A stretch of 64,000 nucleotides of DNA from JAATFS01 sp037145635 (GCA_037145635.1 JBBCXB010000004.1:372001-436000), one strand, 5' to 3'; positions 14,321 through 23,948 are shown, counted from the stretch's first letter. Numbers and translations are program-made. The notes: generated from the sequence alone by a model not told the origin.

Positions 14321-16720
14321 TTGCACCCGAGCCCGCCCAGGCCACGCGTCGTGTTCTCCGCCCTGCCGGTGGCGGCGGCCCTGCTCGCAGGGGCCATGGC
14401 CGCGCTGTGGTGGCCGCAGCGACTGCCGTGGCTCTGCCATGCGCTCGCGCTCGGCGCTGCGGGGCTGCTGACCGGGTACGCGTGGCGCAGCGGTCGCGGC
14501 GCCTGGCCCGCCGCGGTGCTGGCGGGCTTCGGTTGGGCCGGCCTGCATGCCGGCTGGGCGCTGGAGGCCCAGCTGCCGGCGCACCGGGAAGGGCGCGAGG
14601 CCCTGGTCCAGGGGCGGATCGAGGGGTTGCCCGATCCCGGCCCGCGGCATACCCGGTTCCAGCTGCGGGTGGACGATGCGCCGACGCAGCCGGCCGCCTT
14701 GCGCGGCGCGCTGCTGCAGCTGTCGTGGTACGACGACTTCGACGCGGTCCGGATCGGTCCGCGTGCCGGGCTGCGGGCCGGAGCGCCCTGGCGGATGCGG
14801 GTACGTCTGCGCGCGCCGCGCGGACTGGTCAATCCGGGCGGGTTCGACGCCGAGCGCTACGCGCTGGCGCACCGGGTAGCGGCGCGAGGCCTCGTGCGGG
14901 CGCCAGCGGCTGCCGCCGCGCTCGGTCCGCCCCGCGGGGTGGACGCCTGGCGCGAGGCGATGTCGGAACGGATCGCGCGAACGCTGGCGCGCCCGTCCGC
15001 GGCGTACGTGCAGGCGCTGGCGCTGGGCGATACCCGCGGGCTGCAGGACCGCGACTGGGAAACCCTGCGGGCCACCGGGCTGACCCACCTGATCGCGATC
15101 TCCGGCTTCCACGTCGGTCTGGTCGCCGGCTTCTGCGCCTTGCTGGCCGGCGGTGTCTGGCGGCTGTTGCCGCGCCTGGGGCGGGGACTGCCGCGGACGC
15201 AGGCGGCGGCGATGGCGGCGGTGCTGGGCGCCGCCGGCTACGCCGTGCTCGCAGGCCTGTCGCTGCCGACCGTGCGTACCGTGCTGATGATCGCCGTGGT
15301 CGCACTGGCCCGCCTGCTGCGCCGCCGGACCGGCACCGCGCAGAGCCTGGCGCTCGCGCTGCTGGCAGTGCTGCTGTTCGACCCGTTGTCGGTGCTGCTG
15401 GCCGGGTTCTGGCTGAGCTTCGCCGGCGTGGCCTGGCTGGTGTGGTGCCTGCCGGTCCACGGCGCGCCGCTGCTGCGCGGGTTCCTGTCCGCGCAGTGGG
15501 TGGCGACGATCGGCCTGCTGCCGCTGACGGTCGTGATGTTCGGCCAGGCGTCGCTGGTGGGGCCGCTGGCCAACCTGGTCGCCATCCCCTGGTGGACGCT
15601 GGTGGTGGTGCCGCTGTCGTTGCTCGGAACCGGGCTGGAAGCGCTGCGGGCGGGGGCGGGCGGGTGGGCGTGGCACGCCGCGGCGGCGTGTTTCGACCTG
15701 ACCTGGCCGGGGTTCGACCGGCTCGGGCATGGCCGGTTCGCCCTGTGGTGGCTGCCGGAATCCGGGGGCCTGGCGCTGGTGCTGGCGTTGCTGGGGGCGT
15801 TCTGGCTGCTGTTGCCGCGGGGCACGCCGGGCAAGCCGCTGGCGTTGGCGCTGTGGCTGCCGATGCTGTGGCCCGAGCGCGAGCTGCCGGGCCCCGGCGA
15901 GGTGGAGCTGCAGGTGTTCGACGTGGGGCAGGGCCTGGCGGTGCTGGTGCGCACGCATCGCCATGCGCTGCTCTACGACGCCGGCCCGGCGGTGCGCGAT
16001 GGGTTCGACGCGGGCGAGCGCGTGGTCGTTCCCGCGCTGCGGGCCAGCGGCCAGGCCCGGCTCGACGCGGTGGTGATCAGCCATGCCGACATGGACCATG
16101 CCGGCGGCCACGCGGCGGTGCGTGCGGTGGTGCCGGTCGGCACCACCTATGCGCCCCCGTCCTCACCGCTGCCGGCGGATCGCCGCTGCTCGCCCGCGCG
16201 CGGCTGGGCCTGGGACGGCGTGCGCTTCCGCTTCCTGCATCCGGACGTGCACTTTCCCTACCTGCGCAACGAGTCCAGCTGCGTGCTGAGGATCGAGACC
16301 GCGCAGGGCGCGCTGCTGCTGCCGGGCGACATCGGCGAGGTGGTGGAGCGGCGCCTGGCCCGCGACCGGCCGGACGCCCTGCGCGCCGACGTGGTGGTGG
16401 CCCCGCATCACGGCAGCGCGGGGTCGTCGCAGCCGGCATTCGTGCAGGCCGCCGGCGCCCGGCTGGTGCTGATCTCCGCCGGGTACGGCAACCGCTTCGG
16501 GCATCCGCGGGCGGAGGTCGTCGCCCGCTGGCGCGGCGCTGGCGCCGAGGTGCTGGACACCGCCACCAGCGGTGCCCTGCGGGTCTGGCTGGGGCGCGGC
16601 GGCCTGCAGGTGCGCGAGCGCCGGGTCTGGCGTTCGCGGCTGTGGGACGCGCAGGAACGCCGGCGGGCGGCTGCTATCCTATCCGGCAGCAGACAGTCGG
16701 CCGCCGCGCCGGAGGGTTGA
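14321..16720 (+). CDS. comEC: ComEC/Rec2 DNA uptake channel
   Basis: Inner-membrane channel that carries single-stranded DNA into the cytoplasm during natural transformation. The 799-residue protein has the three-part layout of the family. It opens with an N-terminal hydrophobic/OB-like DUF4131 region (about 1-200), followed by a multi-helix competence domain (about 210-520) that starts at GLTHLIAISGFHVGLV. A C-terminal metallo-beta-lactamase-like domain (about 525-790) carries SHADMDHAGG near 585, LLPGDIGE and PHHGSAGSS. The start is a TTG preceded by a perfect AGGAGG at 4-nt spacing; the next ATG, 25 codons later, would cut into the first helix. The exbB gene follows after 3 nt. Confidence 0.93.
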   Translation: MHPSPPRPRVVFSALPVAAALLAGAMAALWWPQRLPWLCHALALGAAGLLTGYAWRSGRGAWPAAVLAGFGWAGLHAGWALEAQLPAHREGREALVQGRIEGLPDPGPRHTRFQLRVDDAPTQPAALRGALLQLSWYDDFDAVRIGPRAGLRAGAPWRMRVRLRAPRGLVNPGGFDAERYALAHRVAARGLVRAPAAAAALGPPRGVDAWREAMSERIARTLARPSAAYVQALALGDTRGLQDRDWETLRATGLTHLIAISGFHVGLVAGFCALLAGGVWRLLPRLGRGLPRTQAAAMAAVLGAAGYAVLAGLSLPTVRTVLMIAVVALARLLRRRTGTAQSLALALLAVLLFDPLSVLLAGFWLSFAGVAWLVWCLPVHGAPLLRGFLSAQWVATIGLLPLTVVMFGQASLVGPLANLVAIPWWTLVVVPLSLLGTGLEALRAGAGGWAWHAAAACFDLTWPGFDRLGHGRFALWWLPESGGLALVLALLGAFWLLLPRGTPGKPLALALWLPMLWPERELPGPGEVELQVFDVGQGLAVLVRTHRHALLYDAGPAVRDGFDAGERVVVPALRASGQARLDAVVISHADMDHAGGHAAVRAVVPVGTTYAPPSSPLPADRRCSPARGWAWDGVRFRFLHPDVHFPYLRNESSCVLRIETAQGALLLPGDIGEVVERRLARDRPDALRADVVVAPHHGSAGSSQPAFVQAAGARLVLISAGYGNRFGHPRAEVVARWRGAGAEVLDTATSGALRVWLGRGGLQVRERRVWRSRLWDAQERRRAAAILSGSRQSAAAPEG

Positions 16721-16723
16721 AAC

Positions 16724-17374
16724 GTGTTGGAACTGGTCAAGGCCGGCGGTTGGCCGATGCTGCCGCTGCTGGTGCTGGGCGTGGTCGCGCTGGCCATCGT
16801 GCTGGAGCGGCTGTGGAGCCTGCGCCGCAACGAGGTGCTGCCGCCGGGCCTGGGCGAGGAAGTCCGCAACTGGGCCGCGCGCGGCAAGCTGGACGCCTCC
16901 CACATCGAGTCGCTGCGCCGCAATTCGCCGCTGGGCGCGCTGCTGGCCGCCGCCCTCGACGTGAAGGGCCGCCCCCGCGACCAGGTCCGCGAGCGCATCG
17001 AGGACACCGGCCGACACGTGGTGCATCGCATGGAGCGGTTCCTGAACGCGCTCGGCACCATCGCCTCGGCCGGTCCGCTGCTGGGGCTGCTGGGCACCGT
17101 GGTCGGCATGATCCAGATGTTCCTCGGCATCCTCGACCACGGCGTGGGCGACGTGAACCAGCTCGCCGGCGGCATCGGCAAGGCGCTGGTATGCACCGCG
17201 ACCGGTATGATCATCGCCGTGCCCGCCCTCATCTTCCACCGCTACTTCAAGGGCCGCATCGCCGGCTACGTGATCGAGATGGAGCAGGAAGCCACGCGGC
17301 TGGTCGATGCGCTCGACGGCCGCCTGGCCCCGCCCGCCGCGCCGCCGCGCGCGCCGGCCCTGGCCAAGGGCTGA
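16724..17374 (+). CDS. exbB: ExbB/TolQ/MotA-family proton channel protein
   Basis: Inner-membrane stator of an ExbB-ExbD motor that uses the proton gradient to energise TonB- or Tol-type partners. The 216 residues contain three helices (about 12-28, 115-140, 158-180), with the conserved pore segments LGTIASAGPLLGLLGTVVGMI and GIGKALVCTATGMIIAVPAL. It starts with a GTG preceded by GGAGG at 8-nt spacing and lies 3 nt after comEC. It stands immediately before exbD and the lipid A exporter genes, an arrangement seen in several gammaproteobacteria. Confidence 0.9.
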   Translation: MLELVKAGGWPMLPLLVLGVVALAIVLERLWSLRRNEVLPPGLGEEVRNWAARGKLDASHIESLRRNSPLGALLAAALDVKGRPRDQVRERIEDTGRHVVHRMERFLNALGTIASAGPLLGLLGTVVGMIQMFLGILDHGVGDVNQLAGGIGKALVCTATGMIIAVPALIFHRYFKGRIAGYVIEMEQEATRLVDALDGRLAPPAAPPRAPALAKG

Positions 17375-17378
17375 GCGG

Positions 17379-17816
17379 ATGCGCATCCGCAACGCCGGTG
17401 GCCAGGACGAACCGCATATCGACCTGGTGCCGCTGATCGACGTGATCCTGGTGCTGATCATCTTCTTCGTGGTCACCACCACCTTCGACGCGCGCTCGAC
17501 CCTGCAGGTGCAGCTGCCCACCGCCAGCGACCGGCAGAGCGTCGATCCGCCACGCTCGCTGAGCGTGCTGGTCAATGCCGACGGCCGCTACTTCATCAAC
17601 GACCAGGAGGCGCTGCGTCCGGACATCGAGTCGCTCAAGCGCACCATCGTCCAGGTCGCCGGCGACGACCGCGAGCAGACCGTGCTGTTGCGTGCCGACG
17701 CCCGCACGCCCTACCAGGCGGTGGTCACCGCCCAGGATGCGCTGGGGCAGCTCGGCTTCCGCCGTCTTGCCATCGCCACCGCGCCTGACGTCAGCAAGAA
17801 CGGAACCGCACAGTGA
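17379..17816 (+). CDS. exbD: ExbD/TolR-family biopolymer transport protein
   Basis: Partner of ExbB, 145 residues with a short cytoplasmic N-terminus, one helix (DLVPLIDVILVLIIFFVV) holding the essential membrane aspartate (D21), and a periplasmic domain. It begins 4 nt after exbB. Its stop overlaps the msbA start by 4 nt (GTGA), tying the motor genes to the lipid A export genes. Given the many TonB-dependent receptors in the genome, energising one of them is plausible but not shown. Confidence 0.9.
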   Translation: MRIRNAGGQDEPHIDLVPLIDVILVLIIFFVVTTTFDARSTLQVQLPTASDRQSVDPPRSLSVLVNADGRYFINDQEALRPDIESLKRTIVQVAGDDREQTVLLRADARTPYQAVVTAQDALGQLGFRRLAIATAPDVSKNGTAQ

Positions 17817-19582
17817 AAGCAACGCCCGCCCCCTCTGCGCCAGTGTCCTCCTGGCGCACCTATCGTCGCCTGCTCGCGTTCGCCAGGCCGTACCGCCTGC
17901 TGCTGGTGGCCGCGCTGGTGGCCGCGCTGGTCGAGGCCGCCGGGACCACCGGCTTCCTGGCGCTGATGAAGCCGATCACCGACGAGACCTTCATCTACAA
18001 GAACGCCGAGATCAGCCGCTGGCTGCCAGTCCAGATCATCCTGCTGTTCGTGATCCGCGGCGTGGCCGGCTACGTCACCGACATGGCGATGGGCAAGTCC
18101 GCGCGCAGCATCGCCCGCGACCTGCGGGTCAAGGTGATGTCCAAGTACCTGCGGCTGCCGGGCTCGCGCTTCGACACCGAGCCGGTGCCGTCGATGCTGG
18201 TGCGCCTGGGTTCGGATTCCGACCAGGTGGCGCAGGCCGCGGTCGACGCGGTCAAGGTCATGGTGCAGCAGTCGCTGCAGGTGATCGGCGCGCTGGCGCT
18301 GATGCTGTGGCACAGCTGGCAGGTCACGCTGACCATCCTGGTGCTGGCGCCGGTGCTGGCCTGGGTGATGGACAAGGTCGCGCGGCGCTACCGCCGCATC
18401 AGCCACAACATCCAGGAGAGCGGGGCGCAGCTGCTGCAGGCCGCCGACCAGACCCTGTCCAGCCACCAGGAAGTGAAGATCTACGGCGCCCAGCAGACCG
18501 AGATGCAACGCTACGCCGGGCTGGCGGACCGCAACCTGCGGCTGGCGATGAAGGTCGAATCCACCCGCGGCATCTCCACCGCGACGGTGCAGATGATCGG
18601 CGCGATCGGGCTGTCGGCGCTGCTGTTCGTGGCCGGCGCCCAGGCCATGGCCGGCAATCTCACCGCCGGCGACTTCGTGGTGCTGATGACCTCGATGCTA
18701 ACCATCATCCCCGGCCTCAAGCAGCTGACCAACGTGCAGAACATGGTCCAGCGCGGGCTGGCGTCGGCCGAGCGGCTGTTCTCGGTGCTGGACAGCGACG
18801 ACGAGCGCGACGCGGGCACGCGGCCGCTGGCGCGTACCCGCGGCCGCATCGAGTTCCGCGACGTTACCGCGCGCTATCCGGGCCAGGTCAGGCCGGCGCT
18901 GATCGACGTCAGCTTCGTCGCCGAGCCCGGCACGGTGACCGCGATCGTCGGCCGTTCCGGCAGCGGCAAGTCCAGCCTGATCAAGCTCATCCCGCGTTTC
19001 TACGAGCCGGAGTCGGGCCAGATCCTGCTCGACGGGCACAGCGTGGACGACTATCCGCTGGCGGACCTGCGGCGCCAGATCGCCCTGGTCGGCCAGCAGG
19101 TGATGCTGGTCGACGGCAGCATCGGCGAGAACGTGGCCTACGGCGAGCTGCGCGAGGCCGCGCCCGCGCAGCTGCAGCGCGCGATCGAGGGCGCAAACGC
19201 CCAGGAGTTCGTCGAGCAGCTGCCGGACGGCCTGCAGGCGCAGGTCGGCACCAAGGGCGGGCGCCTGTCCGGCGGCCAGCGCCAGCGCCTGGCGATCGCG
19301 CGCGCGATGCTCAAGGACGCGCCGATCCTGATCCTCGACGAGGCCACCGCGGCGCTGGACAACGAGTCCGAGCGCCTGGTGCAGGATGCGCTGCACCGGC
19401 TGATGCCCGACCGCACCACGCTGGTGATCGCGCATCGCCTGTCCACCATCGAGCATGCCGACCAGGTGCTGGTGATGGACCAGGGCCGCATCGTCGAACG
19501 CGGCACCCACCGCGAGCTGCTGGCGCTCGGCGGCCTGTATTCCCACCTGCATGGCATGCAGTTTCGCGAAAGGCAGGCATGA
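17813..19582 (+). CDS. msbA: lipid A flippase MsbA
   Basis: ABC exporter that flips lipid A-core across the inner membrane. The 589-residue protein is a fused half-transporter: a six-helix membrane domain (about 20-320), then an ATPase domain with Walker A VGRSGSGKSS, signature LSGGQRQRLAIARAML and Walker B ILILDEATAALD. The start is a GTG overlapping the exbD stop, and the stop overlaps lpxK. Position directly before lpxK identifies it as MsbA rather than a drug exporter. Confidence 0.95.
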   Translation: MKATPAPSAPVSSWRTYRRLLAFARPYRLLLVAALVAALVEAAGTTGFLALMKPITDETFIYKNAEISRWLPVQIILLFVIRGVAGYVTDMAMGKSARSIARDLRVKVMSKYLRLPGSRFDTEPVPSMLVRLGSDSDQVAQAAVDAVKVMVQQSLQVIGALALMLWHSWQVTLTILVLAPVLAWVMDKVARRYRRISHNIQESGAQLLQAADQTLSSHQEVKIYGAQQTEMQRYAGLADRNLRLAMKVESTRGISTATVQMIGAIGLSALLFVAGAQAMAGNLTAGDFVVLMTSMLTIIPGLKQLTNVQNMVQRGLASAERLFSVLDSDDERDAGTRPLARTRGRIEFRDVTARYPGQVRPALIDVSFVAEPGTVTAIVGRSGSGKSSLIKLIPRFYEPESGQILLDGHSVDDYPLADLRRQIALVGQQVMLVDGSIGENVAYGELREAAPAQLQRAIEGANAQEFVEQLPDGLQAQVGTKGGRLSGGQRQRLAIARAMLKDAPILILDEATAALDNESERLVQDALHRLMPDRTTLVIAHRLSTIEHADQVLVMDQGRIVERGTHRELLALGGLYSHLHGMQFRERQA

Positions 19583-20604
19583 GCAGGCGCGGCACCCGGA
19601 CTCCCGACTACTGGTACGGCAAGGCGCCGGTCCCGCTGCCGGCGCGCGCGCTGGTGCCGCTGTACGCGGCGGCCACCGCGCTGCGCCGGGCGCTGTACCG
19701 GCGCGGCTGGCTCAAGCGCCACCAGGTCCCGGTCCCGGTGGTGGTGGTGGGCAACATCACCGCCGGCGGCACCGGCAAGACCCCGCTGACCATCGAGCTG
19801 GTCACCCGGCTGAAGGCGGCGGGCTGGACCCCGGGCGTGGCCAGCCGCGGCTACGGGCGGCGCGACGCCGGCACGGCACGCTGGGTCGAGGCGGACACGC
19901 CGGTGGACCTGGGCGGCGACGAGCCGGTGCTGGTGGCCTGGAAGACCGGCGTGCGCGTGCGCGTGGACGGCGACCGCGTGGCGGCGGCCCGCGCGCTGGT
20001 CGAGGCCGGCTGCGACATCGTCGTCTGCGACGACGGCCTGCAGCACTACCGGCTTGCGCGCGATATCGAGATCGAAGTGGTCGACGGCCGCCGCCGCTAC
20101 GGCAACGGCCGGCTGATGCCGGCGGGGCCGCTGCGCGAGCCGGCCGCGCGCGCGCAGGCCTGCGATTTCCGGGTGGTGAACCTGGGGCAGGGCAGCGACG
20201 CCGGCGCGGCCGACGGCGCTGCGGCCGGGTTCGGCGAATGGGAGATGCGCCTGCGCATCGACCGCGTGCAGCCGATGGACGGCCAACGCATGCGGCCGCT
20301 GGCGGTGTTTTCCGGCCAGCGTGTGCACGCGGTGGCCGGCATCGCCCATCCCGAGCGGTTCTTCGCGATGCTGCGCGCGCGCGGCATCGGCGTGGTGCCG
20401 CACGCCTTCCCCGACCACCATGTCTACCGCCGCGAGGATTTCAGCTTCGGCAGCCAGCTGCCGGTGCTGATGACCGAGAAGGACTCGGTCAAGTGCCGCG
20501 CCTTCGCCAACGAATGGCTCTTCAGCGTGCCACTGGAAGCCACGCTGCCGGCCGCGTTCTGGGTGGCCCTGCTGGACCGGCTGGACAAGCTGTCGCGGCG
20601 CTGA
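19579..20604 (+). CDS. lpxK: tetraacyldisaccharide 4'-kinase
   Basis: Phosphorylates the 4' position of the lipid A disaccharide, the sixth step of lipid A synthesis, at the inner membrane. The 341 residues hold the P-loop VVVGNITAGGTGKTPLT near residues 53-70, VASRGYGRR and VCDDGLQHYRLARD, all typical of LpxK. The ATG overlaps the msbA stop by 4 nt. In related genomes kdsB usually follows directly; here a receptor gene on the other strand is inserted before it. Confidence 0.96.
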   Translation: MSRRGTRTPDYWYGKAPVPLPARALVPLYAAATALRRALYRRGWLKRHQVPVPVVVVGNITAGGTGKTPLTIELVTRLKAAGWTPGVASRGYGRRDAGTARWVEADTPVDLGGDEPVLVAWKTGVRVRVDGDRVAAARALVEAGCDIVVCDDGLQHYRLARDIEIEVVDGRRRYGNGRLMPAGPLREPAARAQACDFRVVNLGQGSDAGAADGAAAGFGEWEMRLRIDRVQPMDGQRMRPLAVFSGQRVHAVAGIAHPERFFAMLRARGIGVVPHAFPDHHVYRREDFSFGSQLPVLMTEKDSVKCRAFANEWLFSVPLEATLPAAFWVALLDRLDKLSRR

Positions 20605-20624
20605 TTGCGGGCGGGATAGGCATT

Positions 20625-20652
20625 GCCTCCGGCGGCCGGTGCCGCAGGAGGC
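20625..20652. terminator. hairpin between convergent lpxK and receptor gene
   Basis: Arms GCCTCC-G-GCGGC (20625-20636) and GCCGC-A-GGAGGC (20641-20652) pair over 11 bp with one mismatch and a CGGT loop. No T-run follows, so termination is inferred from position. The remainder of the 247-nt gap shows nothing recognisable. Confidence 0.4.
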
Positions 20653-20851
20653 TCGCCGCGGAGCGTGACCGACCCGGCCCGGGCGGCGCCGCTTCCGGGG
20701 CCGGCGCCCGCCGGGATCGCGTGCGGGCCGTCGCGGCCTGGCGGGCCGCTGACTGCCCCGCCACGCGCTGGCCGTCCCTGGCCGCTGCAACCCGCTCGCG
20801 ATCGGCGCACGGCCGTGCCGGCCACTGCCTCACGCCTGCGGCGACTGTCTC

Positions 20852-22993
20852 CTAGAAGCGGTAGTTCAGCGCCAGCCACCAGTTGCGGCCGGCCGCGTAG
20901 TAGCCCTGGTCCCACTTCAGGCTGCCCACGTACTTGCGGTCGGTCACGTTGTTGAGGTTCAGCGTGGCGCCCAGTCGCGGGCTGAAGTCGTAGCCCGACA
21001 TCAGGCCCAGCACCGCGTAGCCGGGCTGGCGGGTGACGCCGTCGGCGTTGTCCTGCGCGCGGTAGCTGGCGTCCTGCACGCGCAGGCTGGCGCCCACCCT
21101 GAGCGGTTGCCACTGCGGCAGGCGGTAGCTCGCCGCCAGCTTGACGGTGCGCCGCGGCACGTAGGTCAGCGCGTTTTCGCCGGCATCGTCCTTGAGGCTG
21201 AGCTGGGTGTAGCCGGCGCTCAGCTGCAGGTGCTCGCCGACCTGGCCGGCGAGGTCGGCCTCGAACCCGGTCGAGGTCGCATTCACCGGCGTGTAGTAGT
21301 AGCCGCTGATCGCGGTCGAGTAGGTGGCATCGTCGGCGAGGTGGTTCTGCTTGGCGCGGAAGAACGCCAGCGAGCCGTTGACGCGGCCGTCCCGCCATTG
21401 GCCCTTGATGCCCATCTCCGCGTTGCTGCCGGTCACCGGCGCGAGCACGTGGTTGTCGGCATCGACCTCGGTCTGCGGGTTGAAGATCTCTGCGTAGCTG
21501 CCGTAGAGCGCGTAGTCCGGAGCGAAGCTGTAGACCGCGCCGACGAACGGGCTGCTCTTGCTCGCCGCGTAGTCGTGCGCCACGCCGTAGTTCTGGCCGC
21601 TGCTGTCGATCCGGGTATGGTTGAGCCCGGTGATCAGCTTGAGCCGGTCGCTCAGCGCCCAGCGCACGCTGGCATAGGCGGTGCGCCGGAGGACGTCGAA
21701 GTCGGCGCTGCCGTAGAACGCGTCGAAGCTGGGCTCGGGGTAGCTGCCGGTCCAGTCCTCGAGGCTGCCGATGCCGGTGCCGATGTCGGCGCTATACCCG
21801 GACAGCTGGTCGGCCCGGGTCTGCTCCCAGCGTACGCCGACCACCGCGTCGTGGCGGCGCCCGCCCAGCGCGAAGCTGCCGGACAGCTGCAGGTTGCCGT
21901 ACTTCTGGTCCTCGCTGCTGGTGTAGGACGACGGGTAGGCGTACAGCCCCTGGCTGCTGCCCTTCACCGGCGTGCCGTAGACGTAGAACAGGTCGCCGTC
22001 GGTCTCGAACCGGCGGTAGTTCAGCGAGCCCTTCAGGGTCCAGTCGCCGCCGAGCTGCTGGGTCAGTTCCAGGAACACGCGCCGGTCCTCGCTGTCCCAG
22101 CGCGTCCAGTCGGTGGAGGTGCTGGTGGAGCGGCGGTAGTGGGTCGGGGTGCCGTCGCTGTAGTACAGCGGCAGCGCGCCCCACATGCCGCCGTGCGGCT
22201 CGCTCTTCTGGTAGCTGGCGCCGACGCTGAGCAGGGTACTGTCGCTCAGGTCGGCCTCGATCACGCCGTAGAACACGCGCTTCTTCTTCGAATAGCGGTC
22301 CAGGTAGCTGTCGCCGTCCTGGAAGGCGGCGACCGCGCGGCCGCGCACGCGACCGCTGCGGTCGAGCTTGCCGGAGACGTCGATGTCGGTGCGGTAGGTG
22401 TCCCACGAGCCGCCGCTGAGGCCGATGCTGCCCTGGAACGCCTCGGTGGGGCGCTTGCGCACGAAATTGACCGTGGCCGACGGGTTGCCGGTCGAGGACA
22501 TCAGGCCGTTGGCCCCGCGCAGCACCTCGATGCGGTCGTAGATGGCGGTGTCGATGTCGCCCTCCGAGCCGCCGTTGGTGAACGGCAGGCCGAGGCCGTC
22601 GACCTGGAAGTTGGTGATGTCGAACCCGCGCGCGGTGTAGTAGCTGCGGTCGGTCTCGACCGCTTCGACGTCGATCCCCGTCGCCTGGGCCAGCGCGGCG
22701 TCGGCATTGTTCAGGCCGAAGTCGTCCAGCTGCGCGCGCGTCAGCGTGCTCACCGACTGCGGGGTTTCCAGCGGCGCCAGCGCCAGTCCGGTGCCGGTGG
22801 CGCTGGCGTCGGCGGTATAGCTGCCGGTGTGTTCGCCCTGCACCCTGATCGCGTCCAGGGTGCGCGGATCGGCGGCGGTCTCGGCCTGGGCCAGCAGCGG
22901 CGAGGCCAGGGCGGCCAGCAGCGCCAGGCGCAGCGGGGCAGGGCACAGCGCGGTCGGCGTGCCGGCGGCGGCACGCGGAAGGTTCGACGTCAT
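20852..22993 (-). CDS. TonB-dependent siderophore receptor (FhuE/FpvA-like)
   Basis: Outer-membrane receptor importing a ferric siderophore with TonB energy. The 713 residues comprise a signal peptide (about 1-36, ending LLAQA), a short TonB-box-like TLDAIRVQG, a plug domain (TPQSVSTLTRAQLDDFG, YDRIEVLRGANGLMSSTGNP) and a 22-strand barrel ending in aromatic NYRF. The plug-domain motifs are those of the hydroxamate/pyoverdine-type siderophore receptors. There is no N-terminal signalling domain and no sigma/anti-sigma pair nearby, so control is likely through Fur (box at 23089-23103). No siderophore synthesis genes are adjacent. It interrupts the usual lpxK-kdsB neighbourhood on the opposite strand. 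Confidence 0.88.
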   Translation of the reverse strand: MTSNLPRAAAGTPTALCPAPLRLALLAALASPLLAQAETAADPRTLDAIRVQGEHTGSYTADASATGTGLALAPLETPQSVSTLTRAQLDDFGLNNADAALAQATGIDVEAVETDRSYYTARGFDITNFQVDGLGLPFTNGGSEGDIDTAIYDRIEVLRGANGLMSSTGNPSATVNFVRKRPTEAFQGSIGLSGGSWDTYRTDIDVSGKLDRSGRVRGRAVAAFQDGDSYLDRYSKKKRVFYGVIEADLSDSTLLSVGASYQKSEPHGGMWGALPLYYSDGTPTHYRRSTSTSTDWTRWDSEDRRVFLELTQQLGGDWTLKGSLNYRRFETDGDLFYVYGTPVKGSSQGLYAYPSSYTSSEDQKYGNLQLSGSFALGGRRHDAVVGVRWEQTRADQLSGYSADIGTGIGSLEDWTGSYPEPSFDAFYGSADFDVLRRTAYASVRWALSDRLKLITGLNHTRIDSSGQNYGVAHDYAASKSSPFVGAVYSFAPDYALYGSYAEIFNPQTEVDADNHVLAPVTGSNAEMGIKGQWRDGRVNGSLAFFRAKQNHLADDATYSTAISGYYYTPVNATSTGFEADLAGQVGEHLQLSAGYTQLSLKDDAGENALTYVPRRTVKLAASYRLPQWQPLRVGASLRVQDASYRAQDNADGVTRQPGYAVLGLMSGYDFSPRLGATLNLNNVTDRKYVGSLKWDQGYYAAGRNWWLALNYRF

Positions 22994-23088
22994 GGGAGGG
23001 CTCTATAGAATGGGGACTGGAACCACCCGTCGCCGCCGCTGGCGTCTCTCCCGACCGATGGGGGATCGCTGGCCTCGTCGGCAGCGAA

Positions 23089-23103
23089 TGTGAATTATTC
23101 TCA
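23089..23103. promoter_or_regulatory. Fur-box-like site upstream of the siderophore receptor
   Basis: Read toward the receptor it is TGAGAATAATTCACA, matching 11 of 14 fixed positions of the 7-1-7 Fur consensus TGATAATNATTATCA. It lies about 96 nt upstream of the receptor ATG in an otherwise GC-rich region and 72 nt before kdsB on the other strand. Confidence 0.55.
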
Positions 23104-23174
23104 GGTAAAGCCGCCAGGAGTGCAATGCCAATTCTTTCCTTCGACGGGGCGTCCGCCGCCCCGGGAGCGCGCCG

Positions 23175-23948
23175 ATGACCGTCCCCGCCGACGCCTTCGT
23201 CGTCGCCATCCCCGCCCGCTATGCGGCCTCGCGACTGCCGGGCAAGCCGCTGCGGCTGCTGGGCGGGCGCCCGCTGATCCGGCACGTGGCCGAGCGCGCG
23301 CTGCGGGCGGGGGCGGCCGAGGTCTGGGTCGCCACCGACGATGCCCGCATCGGCGAAGCCATCGCCGGGCTCGAAGGCGTGCGCGTGGCGATGACCGCCA
23401 GCACCCATGTCTCCGGCACCGACCGCCTGGCCGAGTGCGCGCGCATCGCCGGCTGGGACGCGCGCACCCGGGTGGTCAACCTGCAGGGCGACGAGCCGTT
23501 CGCGCCGGCCGCGGGCATCCGCGCGGTGGCCGACCTGCTGGCCACCGCGGGCGTGGAGATGTCCACGCTGGCCACGCCGATCGAGGACGCGCACGAGCTG
23601 TTCGACCCCAACGTGGTCAAGCTGGTGCGCACGGTCGCCGGCGATGCGCTGTACTTCAGCCGCGCGCCGATCCCGTGGCACCGCGACGGCTTCGCCGCCA
23701 GCCGCGACGTGCTGCCGCCGGGCCAGTGGCTGCGGCACATCGGCATCTACGGGTATACCGCCGGCTTCCTGCAGCGCGTGGCGGCGCTGCCGTCCGGCGG
23801 CCTGGAGCAGGCCGAGTCGCTGGAACAGCTGCGGGTGATGGAAGCCGGCTACCGCATCGCGGTGGCGATCACGCCCGAGCAGTTCCCGCCCGGCATCGAC
23901 ACCCCGGAGGACCTGGCGCGCGCCGAGGCCAGCCTGGGGGCCGCGTGA
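23175..23948 (+). CDS. kdsB: 3-deoxy-manno-octulosonate cytidylyltransferase
   Basis: Activates Kdo as CMP-Kdo for lipopolysaccharide inner core synthesis. The 257-residue protein begins MTVPADAFVVAIPARYAASRLPGKPL. The nucleotide-binding IPARYAASRLPGKPL is followed by VATDD, VNLQGDEPF and GIYGYTAGFLQR, all KdsB signatures. A GGGAG lies before the ATG. The stop overlaps the phosphatase start by 4 nt (GTGA). It is separated from lpxK by the opposite-strand receptor gene, so it must have its own promoter, probably within 22994-23174. Confidence 0.95.
   Translation: MTVPADAFVVAIPARYAASRLPGKPLRLLGGRPLIRHVAERALRAGAAEVWVATDDARIGEAIAGLEGVRVAMTASTHVSGTDRLAECARIAGWDARTRVVNLQGDEPFAPAAGIRAVADLLATAGVEMSTLATPIEDAHELFDPNVVKLVRTVAGDALYFSRAPIPWHRDGFAASRDVLPPGQWLRHIGIYGYTAGFLQRVAALPSGGLEQAESLEQLRVMEAGYRIAVAITPEQFPPGIDTPEDLARAEASLGAA

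Noticed and set aside
14396..14398. ATG at 14396 as the comEC start
   Set aside because: The TTG at 14321 has a perfect AGGAGG before it, and the later ATG falls inside the first hydrophobic segment.
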